Of a DNA stretch of 64,000 bases, positions 15,836-26,659 are shown piece after piece. The translations under genes and the position numbers were made by a program. The notes below the pieces were generated by a model. The model was not told the origin of the DNA, ran no database searches, and saw only the letters and a list, made by a program, of their open reading frames with translations. How positions within the stretch are numbered: the stretch's first letter is position 1; each line of letters begins with the position of its first letter. Location of the stretch: positions 1 to 64,000 of the forward strand of contig NZ_JAKKOQ010000012.1 in NCBI RefSeq assembly GCF_021738965.1, written 5' to 3'. Source of the DNA: Gordonia zhenghanii. GTDB taxonomy: Bacteria; Actinomycetota; Actinomycetes; Mycobacteriales; Mycobacteriaceae.

Positions 15836-16783
15836 TTAACTGGTGACCGGATCGGCCACGACGTCCAGGACGTGCCTGCGGTAGCCGAACTCCAGATCTG
15901 TGTATTCGCCCAGGTAGTCGCCGTCCATCTGCACGTCGGCCTGCTCGTCGGAGTGGAATCGAACCCACTCGACGTCGTCGTCGCGGTACAAGTGAGAGGC
16001 TCTGGGGTTGGTGCCGAGCACCATGGTGGATCCGAGGACGAGGCTCCGGGGCACTGAGACCGACGTCGCAGCGAAGACTCCGAGGCCGTGCTCGAAATCG
16101 GTGCCGGGATTGGTGTGGATCGGTCGGGTGCCGAAATACGTCCACGGGCCGGTATTGCTGACGAATCCGAAGCGGACACCGTCGATCGGCTCATGGTCGG
16201 GGACCTCGACGGTGAACGTCGGCGCGACGACAGACGGCCGGAAGAACGCACTGAGGGTCATTCGCAGGTATCGGCCCGCTGTCGCCTTGCGGCCCTTGCG
16301 ACGCAGTTCCTCCATCTGGCGGACGACGATCGCGTCCATCCCCATGCCCGCGTTGAACAGGAACCAGCGGTCGAGGGTGTGGCCGAGGCTGATCGGGCGA
16401 CGAGCGCCCGTGTCGAGCAGAGCCATCAGCTGAGCCGTCGCCACGAGCGGGTCGCGGCTGATGTTCAACGCGCGCGCGAACACGTTCGCGCTGCCGCCGG
16501 GAACCACGCCGAGGGCCGGGAGGGTGCCGCGTGCTGGAGTGTCGCCGGACGGGGCGCCGAGCATTCCGTTGGCGACTTCGTTGACCGAGCCGTCGCCGCC
16601 GTGCACGACGACGGCGTCGTACCCCTCCGCGACCGCGCGGGCGCCGAGCTCCCCGGCGTGCCCGCGGTGCGTCGTGTGCTCGACGTCGACGATGAATCGA
16701 GACGAGAGTGTATTGGCGAGCGCATCGCGGCCCTCAGCAGTGGTGAAGGTCGCGAACGGGTTCGTGATGAGCATGACGCGCAC
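15836..16783 (-). CDS. Diacylglycerol kinase family lipid kinase
   Basis: A 315-residue DAGK-catalytic-domain protein (Rv3218-like). It contains the phosphate-binding opening MLITNPFATFTTAEG, the nucleotide motif VVVHGGDGSVNEVANGML, and the LGVVPGGSANVFARAL segment, followed by the C-terminal beta-sandwich ending LEFGYRRHVLDVV. It likely phosphorylates a lipid such as diacylglycerol or a related polyprenol. I start it at GTG 16783 rather than the track-like upstream extension. TATAAC lies 12 nt before the start, giving at most a very short leader. It is divergent from the small membrane protein at 16921. Confidence 0.9.
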   Translation of the reverse strand: MRVMLITNPFATFTTAEGRDALANTLSSRFIVDVEHTTHRGHAGELGARAVAEGYDAVVVHGGDGSVNEVANGMLGAPSGDTPARGTLPALGVVPGGSANVFARALNISRDPLVATAQLMALLDTGARRPISLGHTLDRWFLFNAGMGMDAIVVRQMEELRRKGRKATAGRYLRMTLSAFFRPSVVAPTFTVEVPDHEPIDGVRFGFVSNTGPWTYFGTRPIHTNPGTDFEHGLGVFAATSVSVPRSLVLGSTMVLGTNPRASHLYRDDDVEWVRFHSDEQADVQMDGDYLGEYTDLEFGYRRHVLDVVADPVTS

Positions 16784-16920
16784 GAGAGCACACGTTATAG
16801 CGTGCGACCGCCTCCGGCACAATCAACGTCGGCCGTTCACAGGGCGAGGACCGGCCGTTCACTGCGGCTGGACCGCCCCCGACGCGCGCCGGCGACGCAG
16901 CCCGACCTACTCTGGAGTAC

Positions 16921-17349
16921 GTGAGCAGTCCCGATTCCGCGCGCACGACACCGGCCGTGCCGTCGACATTGCGTTGGGCGGGATGGATCATCGCGCTGCA
17001 AGGCGTGATCGGCATCGTCGTCGCCGTCGTCTACGTGGTCCGTGAAGCTGCGGGCCACCACGAGGCGTACATCAGCGGCTACGGCTCGGCCGTTTGGTTC
17101 GCCGTGATCGGAGGCGGGGTGCTGGCCGGCGGCATCGCGTTGACACGCGGCCGACGCTGGGGCCGCGGCATCGGGATGATGGCGCAGATCCTGTTACTCC
17201 CGGTCGCATATGCCCTGCTCACTGCGAGTCACCTCCCGCTGATCGGCGCGCCCGTCGGGATCGTCGCGTTGGCGGTCCTGGGACTGCTGTTCGCGCCGGC
17301 GTCGCTGTCCTGGCTCAACGCCGACTCGCTGCCGCCCGACGCGCGCTGA
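16921..17349 (+). CDS. Conserved integral membrane protein
   Basis: A 142-residue protein with four hydrophobic helices (about residues 18-40, 56-75, 82-101 and 105-125) and short loops. It corresponds in position and appearance to mycobacterial Rv3217c. The function is unknown. The GTG start lies 7 nt after TACTCT (16908-16913) with no Shine-Dalgarno sequence, so the mRNA is probably leaderless. Confidence 0.82.
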   Translation: MSSPDSARTTPAVPSTLRWAGWIIALQGVIGIVVAVVYVVREAAGHHEAYISGYGSAVWFAVIGGGVLAGGIALTRGRRWGRGIGMMAQILLLPVAYALLTASHLPLIGAPVGIVALAVLGLLFAPASLSWLNADSLPPDAR

Positions 17350-17394
17350 CCGGCCCCCGCGCTGGTCTGCGACCGGGGACGTAGGGTATGGGCC

Positions 17395-18180
17395 ATGACG
17401 CGCATCCTTGCCATCGCAAACCAGAAGGGCGGCGTGGCGAAGACCACGACCACAGCGTCGGTCGGCGCCGCTCTCACCGACCAGGACGTGTCCGTCCTCG
17501 TCGTCGACCTCGATCCCCAGGGCTGCCTCACGTTCTCGCTCGGGCACGACCCCGATCAGATCACGAAGTCCGTGCACGACGTCCTCATCGGCGCCGAAGA
17601 CATCGCCGACGTGCTCCTCGACACCGACGACGGCATGACGCTGCTGCCCGCCACCATCGACCTCGCGGGAGCCGAAGCGCTCCTGCTGATGCGCCCGGGC
17701 CGCGAGTACGCCCTCAAGCGTGCGCTCGCCGAGGTCGCCGAAGACTACGACGTGATCCTCATCGACTGCCCGCCGTCGCTCGGCGTCCTCACTCTCAACG
17801 GACTCACCGCCGCCGACGAGGTGGTCGTGCCGTTGCAATGCGAGACGCTCGCGCACCGCGGGGTCGGCCAACTGCTTCGCACGGTGACCGAGGTCCAGCA
17901 GATCACCAATCCCGAACTGACGATGCTGGGAACCGTCGCGACCCTGTTCGACGCGCGCACCACGCACAGCCGCGACGTGCTCGCCGACGTCGCCGACCGC
18001 TACGACATGCCGGTGATCGACCCGCCGATCCCGCGCACCGTCCGCTTCGCCGAAGCGTCGGCGTCGGGCGCATCGGTGATGCGCGGCCGCAAGAACAAGG
18101 GCGCCACCGCCTACCGCGAACTCGCAGAGAACCTGCGCGGACACTGGGGCGGCGCGGAGCTGGTGCGGTACGAGGCCTGA
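17395..18180 (+). CDS. ParA/Soj-family ATPase
   Basis: A 261-residue deviant-Walker ATPase. It has KGGVAKTT (deviant Walker A with the signature lysine), DLDPQG (A'), and LIDCPPSLGVLTLNGLTAADEVVVP (Walker B and after). It matches the M. tuberculosis Rv3213c-type orphan ParA, with no parB or centromere sites nearby. It may position a cellular cargo rather than the chromosome; this is inference. ATG 17395 follows TAGGGT by 7 nt (leaderless type). The C-terminal motif KNKGATAYRELAENL is intact. Confidence 0.92.
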   Translation: MTRILAIANQKGGVAKTTTTASVGAALTDQDVSVLVVDLDPQGCLTFSLGHDPDQITKSVHDVLIGAEDIADVLLDTDDGMTLLPATIDLAGAEALLLMRPGREYALKRALAEVAEDYDVILIDCPPSLGVLTLNGLTAADEVVVPLQCETLAHRGVGQLLRTVTEVQQITNPELTMLGTVATLFDARTTHSRDVLADVADRYDMPVIDPPIPRTVRFAEASASGASVMRGRKNKGATAYRELAENLRGHWGGAELVRYEA

Positions 18181-18185
18181 GAGGG

Positions 18186-18258
18186 GGCCTCGACTCCGCT
18201 CGATCAGCGAAAAGGATCTCGACTCCGCTCGATCAACGGAATGGGGCTCGACCGGCGG
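18186..18258. repeat. Dispersed repeat copies between parA and the PQQ-like gene
   Basis: Two copies of CTCGACTCCGCTCGATCA and one CTCGACCGGCGGTGGGGG fragment fill the gap between convergent genes and end at the stop codon of the minus-strand gene. The GATC variant replaces the usual GACC. Confidence 0.9.
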
Positions 18259-18264
18259 TGGGGG

Positions 18265-19521
18265 TCAGCGCAGACCGACGACGGTCGGGCCGCGCTGTTC
18301 GAGCACGGTGTCGCCGAGGACGCGCAGGGCGACGTTGCCGTCGTAACCGCCGCGGTCGATGGGGATGAATCGGGACTCGCGGCCGTCCGAGAGTTGTCGG
18401 ACGCTGATCCGGCCGGGCATCGGCAGCAGGAGTTCGCCCGCCATGACCGCGCCGGTGCCGATCGTTCCGGGCACCTCGAACATCACGTTGCCGCTGTTGC
18501 CGTCGAGGACCACGGTGCCGAGGCCCGTCCAGAACATCACGACGCCGGAGTCGACCGACGGTGATCCGGCGGGGGCGGCGACGCCAGCCACCGGGCGCGT
18601 CGCGACGGCTGCGACCTCGGGGGTGAACACGCGGATCGCCGGTCCGGGCGCACGCCCGACCTCACCGGTCGCGTCCGTGCCCGGGTCGTACACCGAGAAA
18701 CTCGTCGATCCGCCGGCCACCAGCCGGGGCGCCGGACCGTGGGAAGTCTGGGTGAGCATCGTCGTGCCCCACTGGACGATCTTCTCGTCCGAGTCCTCCG
18801 CCGAGCCGAGGACCGTCAGGCGGTAGCCGAGGTCGCCGTCGCATCGTTCGACGACCGCGACCCGGTTCGCACCCGGCAGTGCCGAATACAGGCGGCAGTT
18901 CGACCGGTCGGGGGCGACCTCCGGATTGACGGGAGCGTCGACCCGCCCGTACTCGATGCCGCGGACCAGGTTGCTGCCCCACGTCTCGAGTCGAGTGGGT
19001 CCCGCGGACATCACGTACTCGCCGTCGAAGGCCAAGGCGACGGTGTCGTCGGCGTCGGAGCTCCGTTGGGCCTCCCGCAGACCGGTGCCGCCGTTCAACG
19101 CCGTCACCTCACTGCAGCCTCGGCTGTTCCGGTAGACGCTGACGGCGAGGTCCTCGCCGCCCGGCCACGCAGCCAGCGCTCCGCACAACGGCAGGTCGCG
19201 GTGGTAGCGCCACCGCTGAGCCCCGGACGTCGGATCCAATGCGCGCACGGTCCCGCCGTCGGCGACGACGACGGACGCCGCGGTCAACTGCGGAACCGTC
19301 GTGGCCGCAGACGGTGCGGACCACACCTGTTCGAGGGCGCCCGGGGAAGCGTCGGCAGGCTGCGGAGCCGCGGCCGCATTGGCGGCGGGGTCCGACTCGG
19401 AGTGCCGCGCGCTGCTGCCGGCCCACACCACGACACCCACGACGACCGCCGCGACGACCAGGACGGCGGTCACGATCAGGTCGAGGCGGGTGCGGCGTTC
19501 CGGGGCGATCCGAACTCCCAT
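18265..19521 (-). CDS. Membrane-anchored PQQ-like beta-propeller protein
   Basis: A 418-residue protein (Rv3212-like). A short basic N-terminus is followed by one transmembrane segment (about residues 14-36) and then an extracytoplasmic beta-propeller of PQQ-like repeats, e.g. GTVRALDPTSGAQRWRY and TVVLDGNSGNVMFEVPG. Paired cysteines suggest disulphides. The function is unknown. The start is ATG 19521; upstream in-frame sequence is antisense to rhlE's C-terminus and is rejected. It lies 22 nt downstream of rhlE on the same strand, so the two may be co-transcribed. Confidence 0.85.
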   Translation of the reverse strand: MGVRIAPERRTRLDLIVTAVLVVAAVVVGVVVWAGSSARHSESDPAANAAAAPQPADASPGALEQVWSAPSAATTVPQLTAASVVVADGGTVRALDPTSGAQRWRYHRDLPLCGALAAWPGGEDLAVSVYRNSRGCSEVTALNGGTGLREAQRSSDADDTVALAFDGEYVMSAGPTRLETWGSNLVRGIEYGRVDAPVNPEVAPDRSNCRLYSALPGANRVAVVERCDGDLGYRLTVLGSAEDSDEKIVQWGTTMLTQTSHGPAPRLVAGGSTSFSVYDPGTDATGEVGRAPGPAIRVFTPEVAAVATRPVAGVAAPAGSPSVDSGVVMFWTGLGTVVLDGNSGNVMFEVPGTIGTGAVMAGELLLPMPGRISVRQLSDGRESRFIPIDRGGYDGNVALRVLGDTVLEQRGPTVVGLR

Positions 19522-19543
19522 ATCGGCGACAGTACGGAAACGA

Positions 19544-21085
19544 TCAGTCCGTTGTGGTCTCGCCTGCCGGCTTACCGCCCGAACGGCGGCGACGACGGCG
19601 CGGACGACGAGGCTGGTCGTCGGCAGCGTTCTCGCCTGTTGTCTCGTCGGCAGCCGACTTGTTCGCTGGAGTCGCATTGGCGGCCCCGCCGGCCTGTCCG
19701 CCGCGGGTGCGGCGTCGGTTACGCGTGTTCCGCTTCTCCGGGCGATCGGCGCGCGCCTCGTGACGCTCTTCGGATGTCTGGCGGGCGCCTGCGACGCGGC
19801 CGTCGGCGTCCGCGGGGATGTTCATCTCTTCGCGGAGGTGGTCGGAGGTCGAGTACGTCTCGACCGGCTCGGGCATGCCGAGGCCGAGAGCCTTGTCGAT
19901 GAGTTCCCACCGGTGCAGCTCGTCCCAGTCGACGAGCGTCACGGCGATGCCGGTGCGGCCCGCACGGCCGGTACGACCGATGCGGTGGACGTACGTCTTG
20001 TCGTCGTCGGGGCACTGGTAGTTGATGACGTGGGTGACGTCGTCGATGTCGATGCCGCGAGCCGCGACGTCGGTGGCCACCAGAACGTCGACGGTGCCGT
20101 CGCGGAACCTGCCGAGCGACTTCTCACGGGCGACCTGGCCGAGGTCGCCGTGCACTGCCCCGACCTTGAACCCGCGCTCGGCGAGATCGTCGGCGACCTT
20201 CTGCGCGGTCCGCTTGGTGCGGGTGAAGATCATCGTCGCACCACGGCCCTCTGCCTGCAGGATCCGCGCCACGAGCTCCGCCTTGTCGAGGGCGTGCGCG
20301 CGGTAGGCGTGCTGGGCGGTCCGTTCGTGGATGGCCGACTCGTTGGCCTGCTCGGCGCGAATGTGCGTCGGGCGGTTCAGGAACGTGCGCGCGAGCGTGA
20401 CGATCGGCCCCGGCATGGTGGCCGAGAACAGCATCGTCTGACGATCGGTCGGCAAAGCGCCCATGATGCGTTCGATGTCGGGGAGGAACCCGAGGTCGAG
20501 CATCTCGTCGGCCTCGTCGAGCACCAGGATCCCGACCTTGCCGAGGATCAGGTGGCCCTGCTGCGCGAGGTCCAGGAGGCGGCCCGGAGTGCCGACGACG
20601 ACGTCGACGCCCTTCTGAAGCTCGGCGATCTGCTGCTCGTACGGGCGGCCGCCGTAGATGGACGTGATCGACAGCGGACGCTCGGTGCCGTCGACGGTCA
20701 CCTGCACGCCCTTAGCTGCGACCTCGAGGTCTTCGGTCACCTGAACGCACAGTTCGCGTGTGGGGACGATGATCAGGGCGCGCGGGGTGGTGTCCAATGC
20801 GCGCAGGCTGGTCGCCTCCGCGTTGACCAGCCGGTGCAGCAGGGGGACACCGAAGCCGAAGGTCTTGCCCATGCCGGTGCGCGCCTGACCGATCAGGTCG
20901 TTGCCCGCGAGTGCGAGGGGGAGCGTGAGCTCCTGGATGGCGAAGGTCCGGGTCTTGCCGTCGGCTTCGAGTGCCGCGACGATCTGCGGATCGACACCGA
21001 GTTCGGTAAAGGTAGGAGCTTGGTGGCTCTCGTCGACGATCGTCGTCAGGATCGAGTCGTCGGTGACGGTTGCGTCAGTGCTCAT
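19544..21085 (-). CDS. rhlE: DEAD/DEAH-box RNA helicase RhlE
   Basis: A 513-residue DEAD-box helicase with the Q motif region (FTELGVDPQIVAALEADGKTRTFAIQ), motif I ARTGMGKT, PTREL, GTPGR, DEAD, SAT, and the C-terminal motifs RGIDIDDV and HRIGRTGRAG. A basic, low-complexity tail ([18 protein letters not shown] region) likely binds RNA. The usual motif I is AxTGSGKT; Met replaces Ser here. It is expected to act in ribosome assembly or RNA decay. The 218-nt upstream region contains a GTGTGC/GCACAC hairpin within the first 50 nt, a possible leader structure. Confidence 0.95.
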   Translation of the reverse strand: MSTDATVTDDSILTTIVDESHQAPTFTELGVDPQIVAALEADGKTRTFAIQELTLPLALAGNDLIGQARTGMGKTFGFGVPLLHRLVNAEATSLRALDTTPRALIIVPTRELCVQVTEDLEVAAKGVQVTVDGTERPLSITSIYGGRPYEQQIAELQKGVDVVVGTPGRLLDLAQQGHLILGKVGILVLDEADEMLDLGFLPDIERIMGALPTDRQTMLFSATMPGPIVTLARTFLNRPTHIRAEQANESAIHERTAQHAYRAHALDKAELVARILQAEGRGATMIFTRTKRTAQKVADDLAERGFKVGAVHGDLGQVAREKSLGRFRDGTVDVLVATDVAARGIDIDDVTHVINYQCPDDDKTYVHRIGRTGRAGRTGIAVTLVDWDELHRWELIDKALGLGMPEPVETYSTSDHLREEMNIPADADGRVAGARQTSEERHEARADRPEKRNTRNRRRTRGGQAGGAANATPANKSAADETTGENAADDQPRRPRRRRRRSGGKPAGETTTD

Positions 21086-21303
21086 GTGCGGTTGTGTGCC
21101 TCTCGTGTGCTTCGTGCACGCACACGTCGGTCATCGCGGGGTCCGCCTCGTCGGCAGACCCTCTCACGTGCCGTAATCCGGTGCGCGCTCAAGGTGTGAC
21201 GTGGCCGCTGCCGCAGCTTCCGGTGGTTGATGCTCGGGCGCTGCGCTGCGGGATTGTCCCCACGTCTGGTCCAGAGTGTACCGCCTTGCCTACTCTTGCT
21301 CTC

Positions 21304-21948
21304 ATGTCGAACACGTCGAACGCCAACGCCAAGCTCTACGGACTACTTCTCGCGGGAGAGTTCGCGGCCTGCTATCGCCTGATCGACGAGTCGGCGATGG
21401 CCCCGACGACGACCGACCGGGTGGCCATCGCACGACTGATCGCCGCCGAGATGGCGCACTTCGAAGAACTGTCGGCGGCGGTCGTCGCGGCAGGCGGCGA
21501 CCCGGACGCCGTGGTCGGGGCACACACCAGGGTCTTCGACCAGTACCACCAGGCGACCCTGCCGAGTTCCTGGCTCGAAGTCCTGGTGAAGATCTACATC
21601 GGCGACGGTCTGGCCGCCGACTTCTACGCCGAACTGGCCGACCGGATGCCCGCCGACGTGCAGGACGTCATGGCGTCGGTGATGGGCTCGACCGGATCGT
21701 CGCGGTTCGCCGTCGACAACGTGCGCGCCGCGATCGCCGCCGATCCGACGCTGCGGTCACCGTTGACGCTGTGGGGCCGGCGACTGCTCGGCGAGGCGAT
21801 CACGCACATGCAGTGGGTCCTGGCCGAGGAGGACGAAGTGATGGACATGCTGTTCACCGGCGACGCAGGCCTGGCGACGGCGGCAGCCTTCTTCGACGGG
21901 ATCGCCGATCGCCACGCGCAGCGCATGGCCGACCTCGGTCTGGCGTAG
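21304..21948 (+). CDS. Ferritin-like domain protein (Rv3210c-type)
   Basis: A 214-residue helical protein with ferritin-like (tRNA-hydroxylase/MiaE-like) features: two E-x-x-H-type elements, AAEMAHFEEL near residue 57 and the later GEAITHMQWVLAEEDEVMD region, consistent with a diiron site. It matches the conserved actinobacterial protein next to rhlE. The function is unknown. ATG 21304 lies 7 nt after TACTCT (21291-21296), a leaderless arrangement; the longer upstream frame is rejected. Confidence 0.8.
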   Translation: MSNTSNANAKLYGLLLAGEFAACYRLIDESAMAPTTTDRVAIARLIAAEMAHFEELSAAVVAAGGDPDAVVGAHTRVFDQYHQATLPSSWLEVLVKIYIGDGLAADFYAELADRMPADVQDVMASVMGSTGSSRFAVDNVRAAIAADPTLRSPLTLWGRRLLGEAITHMQWVLAEEDEVMDMLFTGDAGLATAAAFFDGIADRHAQRMADLGLA

Positions 21949-21981
21949 GCATAGCGCTGCGGACGGGTAGAGTCGCACTCC

Positions 21982-22212
21982 ATGAGCGTTGAGGTGAAGA
22001 TCGGCATCGACAACAACCCCCGAGAACTGGCTGTGACCACGCCCGCGACCGGCGACGAGGTGGACGCGAAGGTGTCCGCTGCACTCGACGGCACGGACGC
22101 TGTGCTGTCGCTCGTCGACGAGAAGGGATCGCGGATGATCGTGCCGTCCGCGAAGATCTCCTACGTCGAGATCGGCACAAGCGAGTCACGTCGCGTCGGC
22201 TTCGGAGCCTGA
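21982..22212 (+). CDS. DUF3107 family protein (TB9.4-like)
   Basis: A 76-residue conserved actinobacterial protein starting MSVEVKIGIDNNPREL, with the family tail VPSAKISYVEIG and a final RRVGFGA. It matches Rv3208A (TB9.4), which lies beside a TetR gene in mycobacteria as here. No biochemical function is established. TAGAGT ends 8 nt before the ATG, suggesting a leaderless mRNA. Confidence 0.92.
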   Translation: MSVEVKIGIDNNPRELAVTTPATGDEVDAKVSAALDGTDAVLSLVDEKGSRMIVPSAKISYVEIGTSESRRVGFGA

Positions 22213-22234
22213 CCCGGCCCGAACCAGAAACGAA

Positions 22235-22265
22235 GAAGACCGCCGGATCCGATCCGGCGGTCTTC
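22235..22265. terminator. Bidirectional terminator between DUF3107 gene and tetR
   Basis: A perfect 14-bp stem (22235-22248 with 22252-22265, GAAGACCGCCGGAT) closes a 3-nt loop and continues into TCT on the plus strand. It separates convergent genes. Confidence 0.88.
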
Positions 22266-22287
22266 TCTGGTCTGGCGACGTCCCCGA

Positions 22288-24020
<1,733 letters not shown>

Positions 24021-24025
24021 CTCAC

Positions 24026-25201
24026 GTGGTCGCACTGCCTCCGGTCGTCGAACCCGGCGCGGAACTCACGCGTGACGAGGTCGCGCGGTACAGCAGGCAC
24101 CTGATCATCCCGGACATCGGGGTGACGGGGCAGCGGCGGTTGAAGAACGCGCGGATCCTCGTGATGGGCGCAGGCGGTCTCGGCTCACCGACGCTGCTCT
24201 ATCTCGCGGCGGCCGGGGTCGGCACCATCGGGATCGTCGACTTCGACACGGTCGACGAGTCGAACCTGCAACGCCAGGTGATCCACGGCGTGGCCGATCT
24301 GAACCGGCCGAAGACCCACAGCGCTCGCGACTCCATCGCGGCGGTGAATCCGCTGGTGAACGTGGTGCTGCACGAGCAGCGGCTGGAACCAGAAGGCGCC
24401 GTCGAGCTGTTCTCGCAGTACGACGTGATCGTCGACGGCACCGACAACTTCGCGACCCGGTACCTGTGCAACGACGCCGCGGTGCTCGCCGGAAGACCGC
24501 TCGTGTGGGGATCGATCTACCGGTTCGACGGCCAGGTCTCGGTGTTCTGGGAGGGGGCACCGGACGGACGCGGACTCAATCTGCGCGATCTCTATCCGCA
24601 GGCTCCGCCGCCGGGGAGCGTGCCGTCGTGTGCCGAGGGCGGCGTGTTGGGCGTGCTGTGCGCGTCGATCGGCTCGGTGATGGCGACCGAGGCGATCAAA
24701 CTCGTCTGCGGTCTCGGCGAGTCGCTGCTCGGCCGGTTGATGATCTACGACGCGTTGACGATGAACTATCGGACCGTGCGCATCGAGAAGGATCCGGCAG
24801 GTGCGCAGATCACCGCGCTGATCGACTACGACGAGTTCTGCGGCGTCGTCTCCGACGACGCGGTCCTCGCCGCCGAGGGTGCCACCTGGACGCCCGCCGA
24901 ACTGAGGGATGCGCTCGACGAGCCGCTGCCGCCCGCCGTGATCGACGTCCGTGAACCCGTCGAGTTCGAGATCAACCGGATACCCGGGGCCGTCCTGATC
25001 CCGCGCGACGAGATCGTCTCCGGCCGCGCGCTCGGCGATCTGCCCCATGACCGACGGATCGTCCTGTACTGCAAGACCGGTATCCGCTCGGCCGAAGCCC
25101 TTGCGTCCTTGCGCCGCAACGGTTTCGACGACGCCGTCCACCTCGGCGGCGGCATCGCCGCGTGGGCGTCGGCGCTCGCCCCCGATATGCCGGTCTACTA
25201 G
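24026..25201 (+). CDS. moeZ: Adenylyltransferase/sulfurtransferase MoeZ
   Basis: A 391-residue fusion. An N-terminal ThiF/E1-like adenylyltransferase (ARILVMGAGGLGSPTLLYLAAAGVG, DFDTVDESNLQRQ, DGTDNFATRYL) is joined to a C-terminal rhodanese domain with the catalytic cysteine in VLYCKTGIRS. In M. tuberculosis MoeZ activates the sulphur carriers CysO and MoaD2, feeding cysteine and molybdopterin synthesis. I start at GTG 24026, which matches the homologue's start relative to LPPVVEP; an earlier GTG at 24002 would overlap the DUF3152 gene by 19 nt. One Cys-x-x-Cys pair of the MoeB zinc site is not evident. Confidence 0.93.
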   Translation: MVALPPVVEPGAELTRDEVARYSRHLIIPDIGVTGQRRLKNARILVMGAGGLGSPTLLYLAAAGVGTIGIVDFDTVDESNLQRQVIHGVADLNRPKTHSARDSIAAVNPLVNVVLHEQRLEPEGAVELFSQYDVIVDGTDNFATRYLCNDAAVLAGRPLVWGSIYRFDGQVSVFWEGAPDGRGLNLRDLYPQAPPPGSVPSCAEGGVLGVLCASIGSVMATEAIKLVCGLGESLLGRLMIYDALTMNYRTVRIEKDPAGAQITALIDYDEFCGVVSDDAVLAAEGATWTPAELRDALDEPLPPAVIDVREPVEFEINRIPGAVLIPRDEIVSGRALGDLPHDRRIVLYCKTGIRSAEALASLRRNGFDDAVHLGGGIAAWASALAPDMPVY

Positions 25202-25204
25202 ATC

Positions 25205-25371
25205 GCGCGGTTCCCGACCGCGGATAGAGCGGTTCCCGCCCGCGGATCAGCGGTTCCTGCCCGCTGATCGAGCGGTTCCCGCCCGCGGATCAGCCGTTCT
25301 CGCCCGCGGATCAGCGGTTCCCGCCCGCGGATAGAGCGGTTCCCGCCCGCTGGTCGAGCGGAGTCGAGACC
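25205..25371. repeat. Tandem array of a 21-22 bp unit merging into the dispersed repeat
   Basis: From 25205 to about 25351 there are seven degenerate units of the form AGCGGTTCCCGCCCGCGGAT plus a C, AG or CG end. The last unit changes to CGCTGGTCGAGCGG and runs straight into an inverted copy of the dispersed repeat (25352-25371). The array lies between moeZ and the DUF2277 gene. No gene is supported in it. Confidence 0.9.
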
Positions 25372-25397
25372 ATGGACAGACGAGGAAGGGATCGCTC

Positions 25398-25676
25398 ATG
25401 TGCCGCAACATCAAACCACTGTTCAATTTCGAGCCGCCCGTCACTGACGACGAAGTGCATGCCGCGAGTCTGCAGTTCGTGCGGAAAGTGTCCGGCTTCA
25501 ACGCGCCGAGTCAGGCCAACGCGGAAGCGTTCGATCGGGCCGTCGACGAGATCGCCGAAGTCACCCGGCATCTGATGGCGGAGCTCAGCACGGCCGCTCC
25601 ACCGAAGGATCGGGAAGTCGAAGCACAGAAGGCGCGAGAGCGCGCAGCGAAGCGTTTCGCGCCGCGGGCCAGCTGA
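25398..25676 (+). CDS. DUF2277 family protein
   Basis: A 92-residue protein beginning MCRNIKPLFNFEPPVTDDEVHAASLQFVRKVSGF and ending with a basic, Ala-rich helix (KARERAAKRFAPRAS). This matches the DUF2277 family of small conserved proteins; the MCRNI start with Cys2 is typical. The function is unknown. GAGGAAGGG about 7 nt upstream serves as a ribosome-binding site. Confidence 0.9.
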   Translation: MCRNIKPLFNFEPPVTDDEVHAASLQFVRKVSGFNAPSQANAEAFDRAVDEIAEVTRHLMAELSTAAPPKDREVEAQKARERAAKRFAPRAS

Positions 25677-25752
25677 CACCTGGGTGGATCCGACGGCACA
25701 CGCCACGGTGTGGTTGCCGCGAAACGCGTGGTGCGGTGGGTAATCTGGCGTC

Positions 25753-26601
25753 GTGACCACCATTGTCGAGCCACCCGAGCAGGTCCTGACCACGTTCGGC
25801 CTCACCGCGCATCCGCCGATCGCGATGGACGGTGTCGGCTGGCGGGTCGGCGAAGTGGTGCTCTCGCTCGTCCCCGATCACGCTCGTGCCGCGTGGTCGG
25901 CGACGGCTCGCGAGAACCTCTATGTCGAAGGCATGCGCATCGCACGCCCGATTCGGGCCTCCGACGGGCGCTACGTGGTGTCGGGGTGGCGTGCGGACAC
26001 GTATGTCGCAGGAAGCCCGGAACCGCGGCACGACGAGGTCCTCGCCGTCGCCGATCGTCTGCACCTGGCGACCGCGAAGTTCGAACGTCCCCGCTTCTTG
26101 TTGCAGCCGCCCGCTCCGCCGTTCAACGACGTCGACGTGTTCACGGCGGCCGATCGTGCGGCGTGGGAGGAGGTTCCACTCCGGTCGGCGCGCGGCGCGG
26201 GCATGGCGGAGCCGTCGAGCGAGGACGGGCAGCACAGTTTGGCCGAGGTCAAGGCACTCGCCGGCCTGCGGCGCCCCGTCGACCTCACATCGCAACTCGT
26301 GCACGGCGACCTGTTCGGAACGGTGCTGTTCGCGGGAGCTGCGGCCCCCGCCATCACTGATCTCGTTCCGTACTGGCGCCCCGCTCCGTGGGCGTCGGCG
26401 GTCATCGTCGTCGACGCACTCGCGTGGGGCGGCGCCGAGGAAGAACTCGTCGAACGCTGGTCCGACACACCCGAATGGTCGCAGATGATGCTGCGGGCCA
26501 CCATGTTCCGCCTCGCGGTCCATGCACTGCACCCGCGTTCGACGGCCGGGGCCCTGCCGGGTCTGCTGCGCGTCGTCGAGATCGTCCGGATGATGGTCTA
26601 G
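25753..26601 (+). CDS. TIGR02569 family protein (kinase-fold-like)
   Basis: A 282-residue protein matching the actinobacterial TIGR02569 family (Rv3205c-type). It resembles the aminoglycoside-phosphotransferase fold: LVHGDLFGTVLF corresponds to the HGDL catalytic loop, and AITDLVPYWRPAPWASAVIVVDALAWGG to the following metal-binding segment. Activity is unproven. GTG 25753 lies 6 nt after TAATCT, so the mRNA is probably leaderless. It converges with the alkyltransferase-like gene across a perfect hairpin. Confidence 0.8.
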   Translation: MTTIVEPPEQVLTTFGLTAHPPIAMDGVGWRVGEVVLSLVPDHARAAWSATARENLYVEGMRIARPIRASDGRYVVSGWRADTYVAGSPEPRHDEVLAVADRLHLATAKFERPRFLLQPPAPPFNDVDVFTAADRAAWEEVPLRSARGAGMAEPSSEDGQHSLAEVKALAGLRRPVDLTSQLVHGDLFGTVLFAGAAAPAITDLVPYWRPAPWASAVIVVDALAWGGAEEELVERWSDTPEWSQMMLRATMFRLAVHALHPRSTAGALPGLLRVVEIVRMMV

Positions 26602-26622
26602 CGCAGGGCACGTCACTTAGAA

Positions 26623-26659
26623 ATGTGGATCGTTACCCGAATCGGGTAACGATCCACAT
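26623..26659. terminator. Perfect 18-bp hairpin between convergent genes
   Basis: Arms ATGTGGATCGTTACCCGA (26623-26640) and its exact complement (26642-26659) surround a single base and are followed on the plus strand by CTTTGATCT. It lies between the TIGR02569 gene and the minus-strand alkyltransferase-like gene and should terminate the former. Confidence 0.85.

Noticed and set aside
25205-25351. Possible CRISPR or iteron array between moeZ and DUF2277 gene
   Set aside because: Units follow each other without spacers and there is no replication initiator or cas gene nearby.
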